From VBAS01 sp963773465 (GTDB lineage Bacteria; Bacteroidota; Bacteroidia; Chitinophagales; Chitinophagaceae): DNA of 64,000 bases. Numbering within the stretch: the first letter of the stretch is position 1; each line of letters starts with the position of its first letter. Below the pieces are notes generated by a model, which was given only the letters and a program-made list of their open reading frames with translations, had not been told where the DNA came from and ran no database searches. Made by a program: the position numbers and the translations under genes. This document shows positions 27,431 through 35,913 of the stretch, piece after piece. The stretch spans positions 1,736,001-1,800,000 of the forward strand of contig CAVZBF010000004.1 in assembly GCA_963773465.1 (NCBI GenBank), in the 5' to 3' direction.

Positions 27431-28357
27431 TTACCAGTTTCTGTCTTTCATGAATTTGTCTAGTTCTTGTCTCGTCATTGGAAGTTTGCCGGGATTTTCA
27501 TCCAGCCATTTCAAAAAATCTTTTTTGATCTCCTCTGTCCATTGGGTATCTATTTGTCCCGGTGTATATTTTCCTTCACGCAGGCGCTGATGCCCAAATT
27601 GATCCCGGAGCGCAATGAACTCAGCATTCAGCACAACCGTATCTAAAAGATGTGAGGGGATAAACACAACACCGCCTTTTTTTGCCAACACAGCATCGCC
27701 CGGCAATACAGTAGCTCTTCCAATACGAATAGGAACATTAATTCCGCCGAGCATCATCTGTTGTATGTACGAAGGATCATAACCCTTTGTCCATGCATTA
27801 AAGCCTTTTATTTCAGCAAGCCCTTCAATATCTCTCACCGAGCCATAAAAAATTACACCCCGCAATGATTTTGCATAAATAGCATTGCCAAGATTATCGC
27901 CGATCAATGTACCATCGACAATTTTTCCATAACTATCGGCTACATATATGTCACCATTCTTCAATACATCGATTGGCCATGAATTGGTAGCACCAATGCG
28001 TTTTTCTGTTTTACCAATATCTTTTATGATCTTATCTACATCAGGTCGCATCGGCAGGTATTGAGCAGTAACTACTCTCCCGGTCATTGCTGAGTCGGGA
28101 TTCAATACCATCCAATCACCTTCGAACTGATTTTGATAACCTTTGTTACGAAGAACTCCCCAGGCTTCTTCCAGGCGAACTGCTTTTAATCTTTCCAGCA
28201 TTCTATCGGATACTTTAGGCCTGCCATCAGGAAACCGTTCGCCTTTCCATTCGGGAGTATAGCCTTTGATCTGATCGGGAGTAAGTGTTACCTGCTGTGC
28301 TGTTATTGTCAATGATAGATACAGCAGCACGGTCATTTGCAATATTCGTTTTTTCAT
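27431..28357 (-). CDS. RraA-family protein with Sec signal peptide (second copy)
   Basis: The 308-aa protein starts MKKRILQMTVLLYLSLTITA, a Sec signal peptide with cleavage near TAQQ. The RraA-like core includes GDNLGNAIYAKSLRGVIFYG and GSVRDIEGL near residue 175. It is paralogous throughout its length to the protein at 23726 (KGERFPDGRPKVSD, REGKYTPGQIDTQW). Together with the adjacent enolase-superfamily gene it forms the second dehydratase/RraA pair of the operon. It lies 33 bases after the kinase gene. Confidence 0.8.
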   Translation of the reverse strand: MKKRILQMTVLLYLSLTITAQQVTLTPDQIKGYTPEWKGERFPDGRPKVSDRMLERLKAVRLEEAWGVLRNKGYQNQFEGDWMVLNPDSAMTGRVVTAQYLPMRPDVDKIIKDIGKTEKRIGATNSWPIDVLKNGDIYVADSYGKIVDGTLIGDNLGNAIYAKSLRGVIFYGSVRDIEGLAEIKGFNAWTKGYDPSYIQQMMLGGINVPIRIGRATVLPGDAVLAKKGGVVFIPSHLLDTVVLNAEFIALRDQFGHQRLREGKYTPGQIDTQWTEEIKKDFLKWLDENPGKLPMTRQELDKFMKDRNW

Positions 28358-28390
28358 ATAGCGTGGTTTTATTAGTTGAATTTTATTTGT

Positions 28391-29905
28391 TCATGATTGA
28401 AGATTTGCGATCTCTTCAAACTCAGGCGCCAACTTAGTGCTGAGCCGTTCAAATATTTTAAAGTACTTCATATAAGTATTATGATTTTGTTTTTCGGGCA
28501 GGTATTCATCCGGCAACCTGACTGTTTTCGCCGCTTCATCTAAATTTTTATAAAGACCCATTTCCGTTGCTGCAACAAGAAAAGCTCCGAAACTAACACT
28601 ATGAAAATTTTGTCTTAATTGTACAGGTTTATTAAAAATATCAGCGATCATCTGCGTACAGAAAGGAATATTGGCAAAACTTCCATTGATCGAAAGCCGC
28701 TTAATGCCCCGGTGTTCTTCTAAGGTTTTTCCAATGCTGTAAATCTCATAAAGTATTCCTTCGATAGTCGCTCTTATAAAGTGTTTTCTTTCATGTTTAA
28801 TATTCAAACCGAAGTAAACACCTTTTGCATTGGCATTCCATATGGGTGCTCTTTCCCCTAACAGGTAAGGAAGAAATAATAAACCTTCAGAACCGGCAGG
28901 AACTTTTGATCCTTCTGTTATCAGGTCCTGCATACTGTATTCAATGTCAAACGGGGATTTAAAATCGCCGAATTGCCGTGTGAACCATTCGAAAATTATT
29001 CCACCATTATTAGTTGGGCCGCCGGAAACATAGCGATCTTCAGTCAGCAGGTAATTAAAGAAACGCTGTTTATCGTCTTTTAAAACTTTATCACCCATCA
29101 CTCTTACCGCGCCGCTATCTTCAATAGTTATTGTTGCTTTTCCTTCTCCTTTCACACCATCGCCAAGGATGGCCATGCAGCCATCGCTTGAACCGACAAT
29201 TATTTTTGTATCAGCAGGAAGACCAAGTGAACTCTGGTATGCTTTTTTTAACTTATTCAAGGGTGTAAAAACAGGAACAAGATCGGGCAACATAGCAGCA
29301 TTGATCCCTGCAAATTTTAATGCGTCAGCATCCCATTTTATTTTATGAATATTCAACAAGCCGGTTGCAGATGCAATGCTGTAATCGATTATATACTCAT
29401 CAGTAAGCTGTTTGATGATATAACTTTTGATTGACAAAAACTTGCTGGTTTGCCTGAATCTTTCTTTGTCATTATTTTTTATCCAGGCTATTTTCATTAA
29501 TGGAGACATTGGATGCAATGGCGTTCCGGTGGCTGTGTAAATAGATTTACCAAGTGCAGATGCTTTTAACTTATCTGCTTCTTTCTTTGCCCTGTTATCG
29601 GACCATGTAATGGCATTGCCCAAAGGATTTCCATTTTTGTCAACCGCTAATACACTGTGCATCGATGCGCTGAAGCAAATTGACGCGACTTTATATTTCC
29701 TGGGATGAATATGTTCATTCAACAAATTCTTTAATGCATACAACATCGTAATAAACATCTGGTCAGGATCCTGTTCACTGTAATCGGGTTCAGTGTGAAA
29801 AGTAGGATAGTAGCCCCGCTGCGAACCAATGACATTGCCTTCCAGGTCAAATGCAAATACTCTTACTGCATTTGTGCCAAGTTCGATGGTAATTATACAT
29901 TTCAT
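28391..29905 (-). CDS. FGGY-family carbohydrate kinase, gluconokinase-like
   Basis: The ATG at 29905 (KCIITIELGTNAVRVFAFD) is used because the open frame upstream to 29950 would run into the AraC gene; it gives 504 aa. Features are the N-terminal ATP-binding ELGTNAVR, TGTPLHPMSPLMKIAWI near residue 140 (the HPMSPL form is typical of FGGY gluconokinases rather than xylulokinases), and the SGGPTNNGGIIFEW segment near 305. It is a cytoplasmic enzyme, so at least one product of this operon's pathway is phosphorylated inside the cell. It follows the regulator after 10 bases. Confidence 0.85.
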   Translation of the reverse strand: MKCIITIELGTNAVRVFAFDLEGNVIGSQRGYYPTFHTEPDYSEQDPDQMFITMLYALKNLLNEHIHPRKYKVASICFSASMHSVLAVDKNGNPLGNAITWSDNRAKKEADKLKASALGKSIYTATGTPLHPMSPLMKIAWIKNNDKERFRQTSKFLSIKSYIIKQLTDEYIIDYSIASATGLLNIHKIKWDADALKFAGINAAMLPDLVPVFTPLNKLKKAYQSSLGLPADTKIIVGSSDGCMAILGDGVKGEGKATITIEDSGAVRVMGDKVLKDDKQRFFNYLLTEDRYVSGGPTNNGGIIFEWFTRQFGDFKSPFDIEYSMQDLITEGSKVPAGSEGLLFLPYLLGERAPIWNANAKGVYFGLNIKHERKHFIRATIEGILYEIYSIGKTLEEHRGIKRLSINGSFANIPFCTQMIADIFNKPVQLRQNFHSVSFGAFLVAATEMGLYKNLDEAAKTVRLPDEYLPEKQNHNTYMKYFKIFERLSTKLAPEFEEIANLQS

Positions 29906-29915
29906 ATGATGACAA

Positions 29916-30803
29916 TTAATCTTGTGACAAATTATTCTTCCTAAACTCACTCGGCGTATAGCCTGTAAGTTTTTTAAATGTTGTTGAAAAATGCTGTGAC
30001 GAATAAAACCCGGTGTCTAAAGCAATGTCAGTTATGCTTACATCTTTTCTCTTCAAAAGTTTAATAGCTTCTGAAATACGGATGTTGATAAGATAATTCA
30101 GCGGTGTAAAGCCAGTATAATTTTTTACTTTTTCATTAAATAAAGTACTGCCCATTCCTGCAATGGCCGCCATTTCTTCTACTGTCCATTGATGGGAAAG
30201 ATTTTGACGCAATGCCTGTTCGAGCTGCATGAACATTTTTGGAAAATCTCTTGCCCGGTTATTTTGTTTTGTAAGATGTCTTGTAATGATGATAAATAAT
30301 TCGTCGATGAGTTGATTCGCTCTTGTTGAATAGCCGATCTCCTGGTTAAATATTTCATCATGTAAATACCGGAGTATTCTTCCCACTTCAGGTAATTTTG
30401 AAAGCACAGGCATATTATTCATTAAAAGAATGTTGCTGATTGCCTGGCTTTCAGTTTCTGAAAGACTGCTCCACTTTCCGGACAGCAATTCATTATTGCC
30501 GTGGTTTTGGATCTTAATATGTATCCATGAAATACTGCCGATTTCCAATACTCCTTTTTCGCTGCCAAATTTTTGATTTTGCATAATGAGTGAAACATCC
30601 CCGGGAAAAAGGATATATGATTGGTCGGCAACATTCCATTCAAATTTTCCTTCATTTATATAATAAATACGAATGCACTCAGAAACAGATTGGGGAAATG
30701 AATGCAGATGAATTGCCTGATTTTTTTTTGCACCAAGCTCTATGATGTGCGGGAATAATTCTAATTCCCCCGAAAGCCCTTGTTGAAATACAAATTGGTG
30801 CAT
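29916..30803 (-). CDS. AraC-family transcriptional regulator
   Basis: The 295-aa protein has an N-terminal cupin-like sensing half (HQFVFQQGLSGELELFPHI...) and a C-terminal double helix-turn-helix: LINIRISEAIKLLKRKDVSI (near residue 240) and DIALDTGFYSSQHFSTTFKK with the final GYTPSEFRK. It heads the minus-strand sugar-acid operon and diverges from the SusCD operon across a 190-base gap, so it is the obvious candidate to control both. The ligand is unknown. Confidence 0.88.
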   Translation of the reverse strand: MHQFVFQQGLSGELELFPHIIELGAKKNQAIHLHSFPQSVSECIRIYYINEGKFEWNVADQSYILFPGDVSLIMQNQKFGSEKGVLEIGSISWIHIKIQNHGNNELLSGKWSSLSETESQAISNILLMNNMPVLSKLPEVGRILRYLHDEIFNQEIGYSTRANQLIDELFIIITRHLTKQNNRARDFPKMFMQLEQALRQNLSHQWTVEEMAAIAGMGSTLFNEKVKNYTGFTPLNYLINIRISEAIKLLKRKDVSITDIALDTGFYSSQHFSTTFKKLTGYTPSEFRKNNLSQD

Positions 30804-30993
30804 GCAGCCGTTTAATTAAGCAATCGCTCTTGCTGCTATAAAGAAAGGGATTTATCTTAATTCAACCTGTACAAAATTCATCACTGTATTTTTTTGGAAG
30901 TTTTTGAGTAGGGAGTCAAATACCTTGGTTTCCGGATTATTCGATTAATCCATTTTTCCAGACTGCTATTGTTAATCAAAACAACTTGCTATT
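30804..30993. promoter_or_regulatory. Divergent control region between AraC operon and SusCD operon
   Basis: This 190-base gap must hold the promoters of both operons. It contains a dyad GGATTA-TTCGAT-TAATCC (30934-30951), a possible regulator site, about 43 bases before the susC ATG. I see no exact TAnnTTTG element. A TTTTTTTGG stretch near 30890 is the only T-rich core. Confidence 0.35.
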
Positions 30994-33900
30994 ATGAAAG
31001 TAAATGTAAAGCCGGGGTGTAATCCTGGGTTCAGGAAGCTAATACTGTCGGTATTGGCTTTTTCTTTTTTTACAGTTGCTCAGGCTCAAACCGTTTCGGG
31101 CACAGTGTCCGATGAGAACGGGAAATCTTTATCAGGCGTTTCGGTTACTGTTAAAGGAACGACAAGCGGTACTACCACCGATGCTGCCGGTAAATATTCT
31201 GTAGCGGTATCTGCGACTGCAACTCTTGTTTTTAGTTATGTCGGTTATACAACATCTGAAGCTGGTGTTGCAGGCCGTACGATTGTGAATATATCATTAT
31301 CTCCAGATGGTCGTAGCCTGGGTGAAGTTGTTGTTACCACCGCTCTTGGTATCAATAAAGAATCAAGACGCTTAGGTTATTCAGCCACCAACGTAAAACC
31401 GGAGGAACTTACTCTTAATCGTACACCCAATGTGATGAATTCGCTGCAGGGAAAAGTAGCTGGCGTAAATATTTCTTCATTGGGCACAGGGCCCGGCGGA
31501 ACATCTAAAATTCGCATCCGGGGACAATCTGCTATTATTGGTGGTGGCAGCCCACTCATTGTTATCAATGGTGTGCCAATTGATAATAGCAACTTTAACA
31601 ATAACACTGTTGGCGTCAATGGTGGTGGTATATATGCTGATGGTGGTGATGGTTTATCCAGCATTAATCCTGATGATATAGAAAGTATGACTGTATTGAA
31701 AGGTGCTCCTGCCGCTGCATTGTACGGTAACCGTGCAGCCAACGGGGTAATTATGATCACAACAAAAACAAAAGGTAAGGCAAGAGGCATTGGTGTAACT
31801 GTCAATACAAATTATACTAACGAAACACCCTTAGATTACACAGATTATCAAACAGAATATGGACAGGGAGAAAATGGAATTCGGCCGACAACACCTAATC
31901 CTACATCGGGTCAATGGTCATTTGGCGAAAAAATTCAGCCGGGGATGACACATATATTGTTTAATAACCTCACCGTTCCATATATAGCACAAGGCAGTCG
32001 GATAAAAGAATTTTACAGGCATGGAGAAAACTTTGCGACAACTGTAACGATGGAAGCTGCAGGTGAAAAAGGCGGACTCCATCTTTCATTAAATAATACA
32101 GACAATTCAGGTATTACACCTAACAACAAGCTAAGAAGGAAGGTGATCAACCTTGGGTTTAATTATAATCTTTCTGAAAAATTCAGTTTTGCAGGCAATG
32201 TCAATTATTCAAGGGAGAATAACCGCAATCCACCCAATATTGCCAACCAGGACAATTCAATACCTACTACATTATACGCAATGTCAACTACAATGCCTTT
32301 AGATGTGCTTGAGGCAAACAAGTATAATGCAGCAGGCAATGAATACATCTATTCAAGATTTATGAACCGTACTAATCCTTATTGGGTATTGGCAGAACAG
32401 TTTCATATTATAAACAGAGACAGGATCTATGGAAATATATCTGCAAAATATAATATCCTTCCGTGGTGGTGGATACAAGGCCGTGCTGGAATGGATTATT
32501 TTAGTCGTGATGAAGATGTAAACAATTTCCCAACTGGTCATGCCTCCCGTGCAGCTGCGCCGGTTGGATTTGTCAATGGGGTTTTCACCCAGGAATCACG
32601 CCGCAACAGGGAAACAAATTTTGATTTCTTAACGAGTGCATCAAAATCTTTTGACGACTTTGAAGCAACGCTTACTGCTGGCGGTAACCAGAGACGTAAT
32701 CGCCTTGATATAAACAATGTGCAGGTTACCGATTTTGTTGTAAGAGGTCTTTATACTGTGCAAAACGGAAGAGCAAAAAATCCTGTTTACAGCCTTTTTG
32801 AATTTGGGGTTAACTCTTTGTATGGTTCTGCAGAACTTGGCTGGCAAAAGACGATCTATCTCAATGGATCAATACGGAAAGATTGGTTCTCGACTCTTTC
32901 CGAGGAAAACATGGGTATTATTTATCCATCTGTTTCTGGTTCTTATATTTTCTCTGAAACTTTAAAAGGCAAATTCGATTGGTTGTCTTTCGGAAAAATA
33001 AGAATTGGTTATGCTGAAGTAGGGAGTGATGGCGATGTTGGCGCATCTGCTGATCAATTATTTTATAGTGTTAATTCAAATACGATCAATAACCCGTCAG
33101 GCGTAGCAGTTACAGTTGGAAGCAGTGGCAATACGTTGCCGAATGCTGGTTTACAACCAATGAGAATAAAAGAGATCGAAGCCGGCCTTGAATTAAGGTT
33201 ATTCAAGAACAGAGTGGGTTTGGATTTTGCCATTTACAAAAAGACAACCTTCGACCAAATATTCTCCGTTCAAATATCCGATGCTTCAGGTTTTGTAAAT
33301 ACACGAATTAATAGCGGTGAAAGCTATAATAAAGGATTTGAAGCACTGTTGACGGTTACTCCTTTCTCAACAAAAAACTTTAAATGGGACTTCACTGCAA
33401 ATACTGCATACAATAAAACAAAAGTGATCAGCATGAGCAGTACTACTCCGGGCGAAAGAGCTACGATCGGCAGTCACCCATTCAACGGTGAAGTAAGAGT
33501 AGTTGTAGGCGAAGAACTGGGCCAGATAGCAGGATTTGGATATCTCAGAGATAAAGGTCAAATGGTGTTTTCGAGCCTGGGTATACCTGTACGAACTCCT
33601 GATCTTGTTTTATTCGGAAGTGGTTTGCCTAAATGGACAGGTGGCTTTTTGAATAATTTCAATTATAAGGGGATCAACCTTGCTGTATTCATTGATTACA
33701 AACTGGGTAATAAAGTATTGTCAGGAACGAACTTTAATGCAGTAAGACATGGCCTGCATAAAAGAACATTGGAGGGTCGTTCGACAGGATTTGTTACAGG
33801 TAATGGTGTAAATCAATCCGGGGGAGTTAACACAGCCCAGGCTCCTGTACAAACGTATTGGGAGCATTTGCGTACACAACAGATTGTTGAGTCAATTATT

Positions 33901-34152
33901 TACGATGCCGGTTACTGGAAACTTCGCCAGGTCACACTTGGATATGATTTTACAAGATTTATTCCTGCCAGGTGGCCGATCAAAGGTCTCAAGCTGGATC
34001 TTGTAGCAAACAATGTATTGATCATTAAGAAATGGATCGATAATATAGATCCTGAAACAGTTGGTTACGGAGTTGACAATATGCTTGGTTTAGAATCACC
34101 GGGAGTGCCGACTACAAGAGGTTTAGGTGTGAACGTAAACATTAAATTTTAA
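30994..34152 (+). CDS. SusC-like TonB-linked outer membrane transporter
   Basis: The 1052-aa protein has a signal peptide (ending near VAQAQ), a carboxypeptidase-regulatory-like domain (residues about 32-115, SGTVSDENGKSLSGVSVTVK), a TonB plug with NSLQGKVAGVNIS and RIRGQSAIIGGG, and a large beta-barrel ending in VNVNIKF. It is the outer membrane channel of a SusCD pair and is energised by TonB. The operon encodes no glycoside hydrolase or polysaccharide lyase, so the imported ligand is probably a small sugar or sugar acid already released elsewhere. Confidence 0.9.
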   Translation: MKVNVKPGCNPGFRKLILSVLAFSFFTVAQAQTVSGTVSDENGKSLSGVSVTVKGTTSGTTTDAAGKYSVAVSATATLVFSYVGYTTSEAGVAGRTIVNISLSPDGRSLGEVVVTTALGINKESRRLGYSATNVKPEELTLNRTPNVMNSLQGKVAGVNISSLGTGPGGTSKIRIRGQSAIIGGGSPLIVINGVPIDNSNFNNNTVGVNGGGIYADGGDGLSSINPDDIESMTVLKGAPAAALYGNRAANGVIMITTKTKGKARGIGVTVNTNYTNETPLDYTDYQTEYGQGENGIRPTTPNPTSGQWSFGEKIQPGMTHILFNNLTVPYIAQGSRIKEFYRHGENFATTVTMEAAGEKGGLHLSLNNTDNSGITPNNKLRRKVINLGFNYNLSEKFSFAGNVNYSRENNRNPPNIANQDNSIPTTLYAMSTTMPLDVLEANKYNAAGNEYIYSRFMNRTNPYWVLAEQFHIINRDRIYGNISAKYNILPWWWIQGRAGMDYFSRDEDVNNFPTGHASRAAAPVGFVNGVFTQESRRNRETNFDFLTSASKSFDDFEATLTAGGNQRRNRLDINNVQVTDFVVRGLYTVQNGRAKNPVYSLFEFGVNSLYGSAELGWQKTIYLNGSIRKDWFSTLSEENMGIIYPSVSGSYIFSETLKGKFDWLSFGKIRIGYAEVGSDGDVGASADQLFYSVNSNTINNPSGVAVTVGSSGNTLPNAGLQPMRIKEIEAGLELRLFKNRVGLDFAIYKKTTFDQIFSVQISDASGFVNTRINSGESYNKGFEALLTVTPFSTKNFKWDFTANTAYNKTKVISMSSTTPGERATIGSHPFNGEVRVVVGEELGQIAGFGYLRDKGQMVFSSLGIPVRTPDLVLFGSGLPKWTGGFLNNFNYKGINLAVFIDYKLGNKVLSGTNFNAVRHGLHKRTLEGRSTGFVTGNGVNQSGGVNTAQAPVQTYWEHLRTQQIVESIIYDAGYWKLRQVTLGYDFTRFIPARWPIKGLKLDLVANNVLIIKKWIDNIDPETVGYGVDNMLGLESPGVPTTRGLGVNVNIKF

Positions 34153-34163
34153 AGCAAACACTT

Positions 34164-35705
34164 ATGAAAAAGATATTCAATTATAGTTTATTCATCTTAC
34201 TCGTTGGCGTTGTTGCTTCGTGTACAAAAGGACTTGCAGATCTTAATAAGAATAAAGTAAATCCGACAACGCTTGACGCAGCATTTTTATTAAACAATGC
34301 AATTATCAATACATCTTATCCAACAAGGACCGTAATATATGAAATGTGCATTGTGCAACAAATGGTCACTCCAAACGGTGGAGTGCTGGCAGGCGGTAAT
34401 TTCAATGTTGATAGTCGCGATGCTACCAATGCATCAACATGGGCTGCCTATTATCAAAACGTCATCAAGTACACACATGATGCGATCGTAAAAACAAAAG
34501 ATGTTCCTGCAAGAGCCAACTTGTATAACATGGCTCGCATATGGCAAGCCTATGCATTTATGATACTGACAGATACTTACGGCGCTATTCCATATACTGA
34601 AGGTGGTGCTGGTTATACTGACCAGATATTTTATCCAAAGTACGATCAGCAGCAGGATATTTATCCGAAACTAATACAAGAACTGACTGACGCTTCAGCG
34701 GCGCTTAATGCATCAGGAACTATTGAGGTTTCAGATGTTTTGTATGCAGGCAACATTGCTAAATGGAAAAAATTTGGTTACTCATTGCTTTTAAGAGCTG
34801 GCATGCGTTTAAGTAAAGTTGATGCAACCAAAGCCCAATCAACCGTACAGGCTGCATTTGCTGGTGGCGTGATAACTGATAATGCAGATAATGCATACCT
34901 GAGACATGATGCAAACTACCTGAACCCAATTGGCAATATGCTAAACAGCACAGAAGCTGCAAACTGGTATTTGGCCAAACCTTTTGTTGATACTTTAAAA
35001 AATAATAATGATCCAAGATTATCTGCTATTGCTATTCGCTATGTAGGTGCTACATCAGGTCCTGCCCAAACTGTGGCTAATGGTAATACGACCGCTGCTG
35101 TGCAGATTGGAATGCCGATGGGATATGACAACGGAACTATACCGGCCCGCGCAACTGCTGACGGTCTTGCCAGCTTTTATGATTATAGCCAGGCTGACAG
35201 AAGGAGAATAGCAAAGACTACTGCACCAATGTTTTTTGTTACCGCGGCACAAACAAATTTATTATTAGCCGAAGCAAAATTCAGGGGATGGTTAACTTCT
35301 GCAACGACTGCCGCCCAATATTTTTCTAATGGCATTGCAGCAAACATGGACCAAATGGCAACTTATGATGCGGGTTCTGCAGTGTCTGCGGGTGCAAGAG
35401 ACGCTTATATCGCAGCCAATCCACTTACTGCAGGCAGGGAGTTAAACCAGATCAATACGCAATATTGGATTGCGTCTGTGTTCAATGGACCTGAGGCTTT
35501 CGCCAATTTCAGACGTTCAGGTTTTCCGGCGTTAACGCCTAATGCTTACAACCAGCCTAACAATCCGGATGTACCTAACGGAACATTTATAAGAAGGATC
35601 GGGTATCCTACTTCCGAGTTATCAGTGAATACGGCCAATGTAAGCGCAGCAATTGCAGCCATGGGCCCTGATAAATTAAGTACCCGTTTATGGTGGGATA
35701 AATAA
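34164..35705 (+). CDS. SusD/RagB-like outer membrane lipoprotein
   Basis: The 513-aa lipoprotein has lipobox VVASC with Cys20 as the acylated residue and the ADLNKNKVNPTT opening typical of the SusD-like_2 subfamily. TPR-type helices carry ligand-binding loops. It caps the SusC barrel and binds the substrate at the cell surface. It lies 11 bases after susC and is followed by a strong terminator at 35741, so the downstream dehydratase is likely transcribed from its own promoter or by read-through. Confidence 0.9.
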   Translation: MKKIFNYSLFILLVGVVASCTKGLADLNKNKVNPTTLDAAFLLNNAIINTSYPTRTVIYEMCIVQQMVTPNGGVLAGGNFNVDSRDATNASTWAAYYQNVIKYTHDAIVKTKDVPARANLYNMARIWQAYAFMILTDTYGAIPYTEGGAGYTDQIFYPKYDQQQDIYPKLIQELTDASAALNASGTIEVSDVLYAGNIAKWKKFGYSLLLRAGMRLSKVDATKAQSTVQAAFAGGVITDNADNAYLRHDANYLNPIGNMLNSTEAANWYLAKPFVDTLKNNNDPRLSAIAIRYVGATSGPAQTVANGNTTAAVQIGMPMGYDNGTIPARATADGLASFYDYSQADRRRIAKTTAPMFFVTAAQTNLLLAEAKFRGWLTSATTAAQYFSNGIAANMDQMATYDAGSAVSAGARDAYIAANPLTAGRELNQINTQYWIASVFNGPEAFANFRRSGFPALTPNAYNQPNNPDVPNGTFIRRIGYPTSELSVNTANVSAAIAAMGPDKLSTRLWWDK

Positions 35706-35740
35706 TTTTTCATATGGCAGACATAAGCAGTAGGAAAATG

Positions 35741-35766
35741 AACCCTTGTTTATACAAGGGTTTTTT
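35741..35766 (+). terminator. Rho-independent terminator after SusD
   Basis: AACCCTTGT and ACAAGGGTT form a perfect 9-bp stem with a 4-base loop (35741-35762) running into six T bases. It is placed 35 bases after the SusD stop. Confidence 0.85.
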
Positions 35767-35913
35767 CCCGTTTTGATAACTATAAAACAATATATAGTGA
35801 ATTGAATATTGCGATCCTTATAATTGAATGCTGATTGATCAGAAATTAATTTCGTGTAATAAAAAACCAATAGTAACTTTTTGAATTAACGTCATATCTT
35901 TCACAATTAACAC

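Noticed and set aside
23726..28357. RraA-like genes as regulators of RNase E activity
   Set aside because: Both have Sec signal peptides and sit in a sugar-acid operon, so a cytoplasmic RNase E inhibitor is unlikely.
28391..29905. Xylulokinase paired with xylA
   Set aside because: The HPMSPL segment is more like gluconokinases, and the gene is 9 kb away in a sugar-acid operon.
31377..31805. Long antisense open frames inside susC, the IlvD-type gene and gntP
   Set aside because: They are compositional shadows of the coding strand and show no recognisable protein features.
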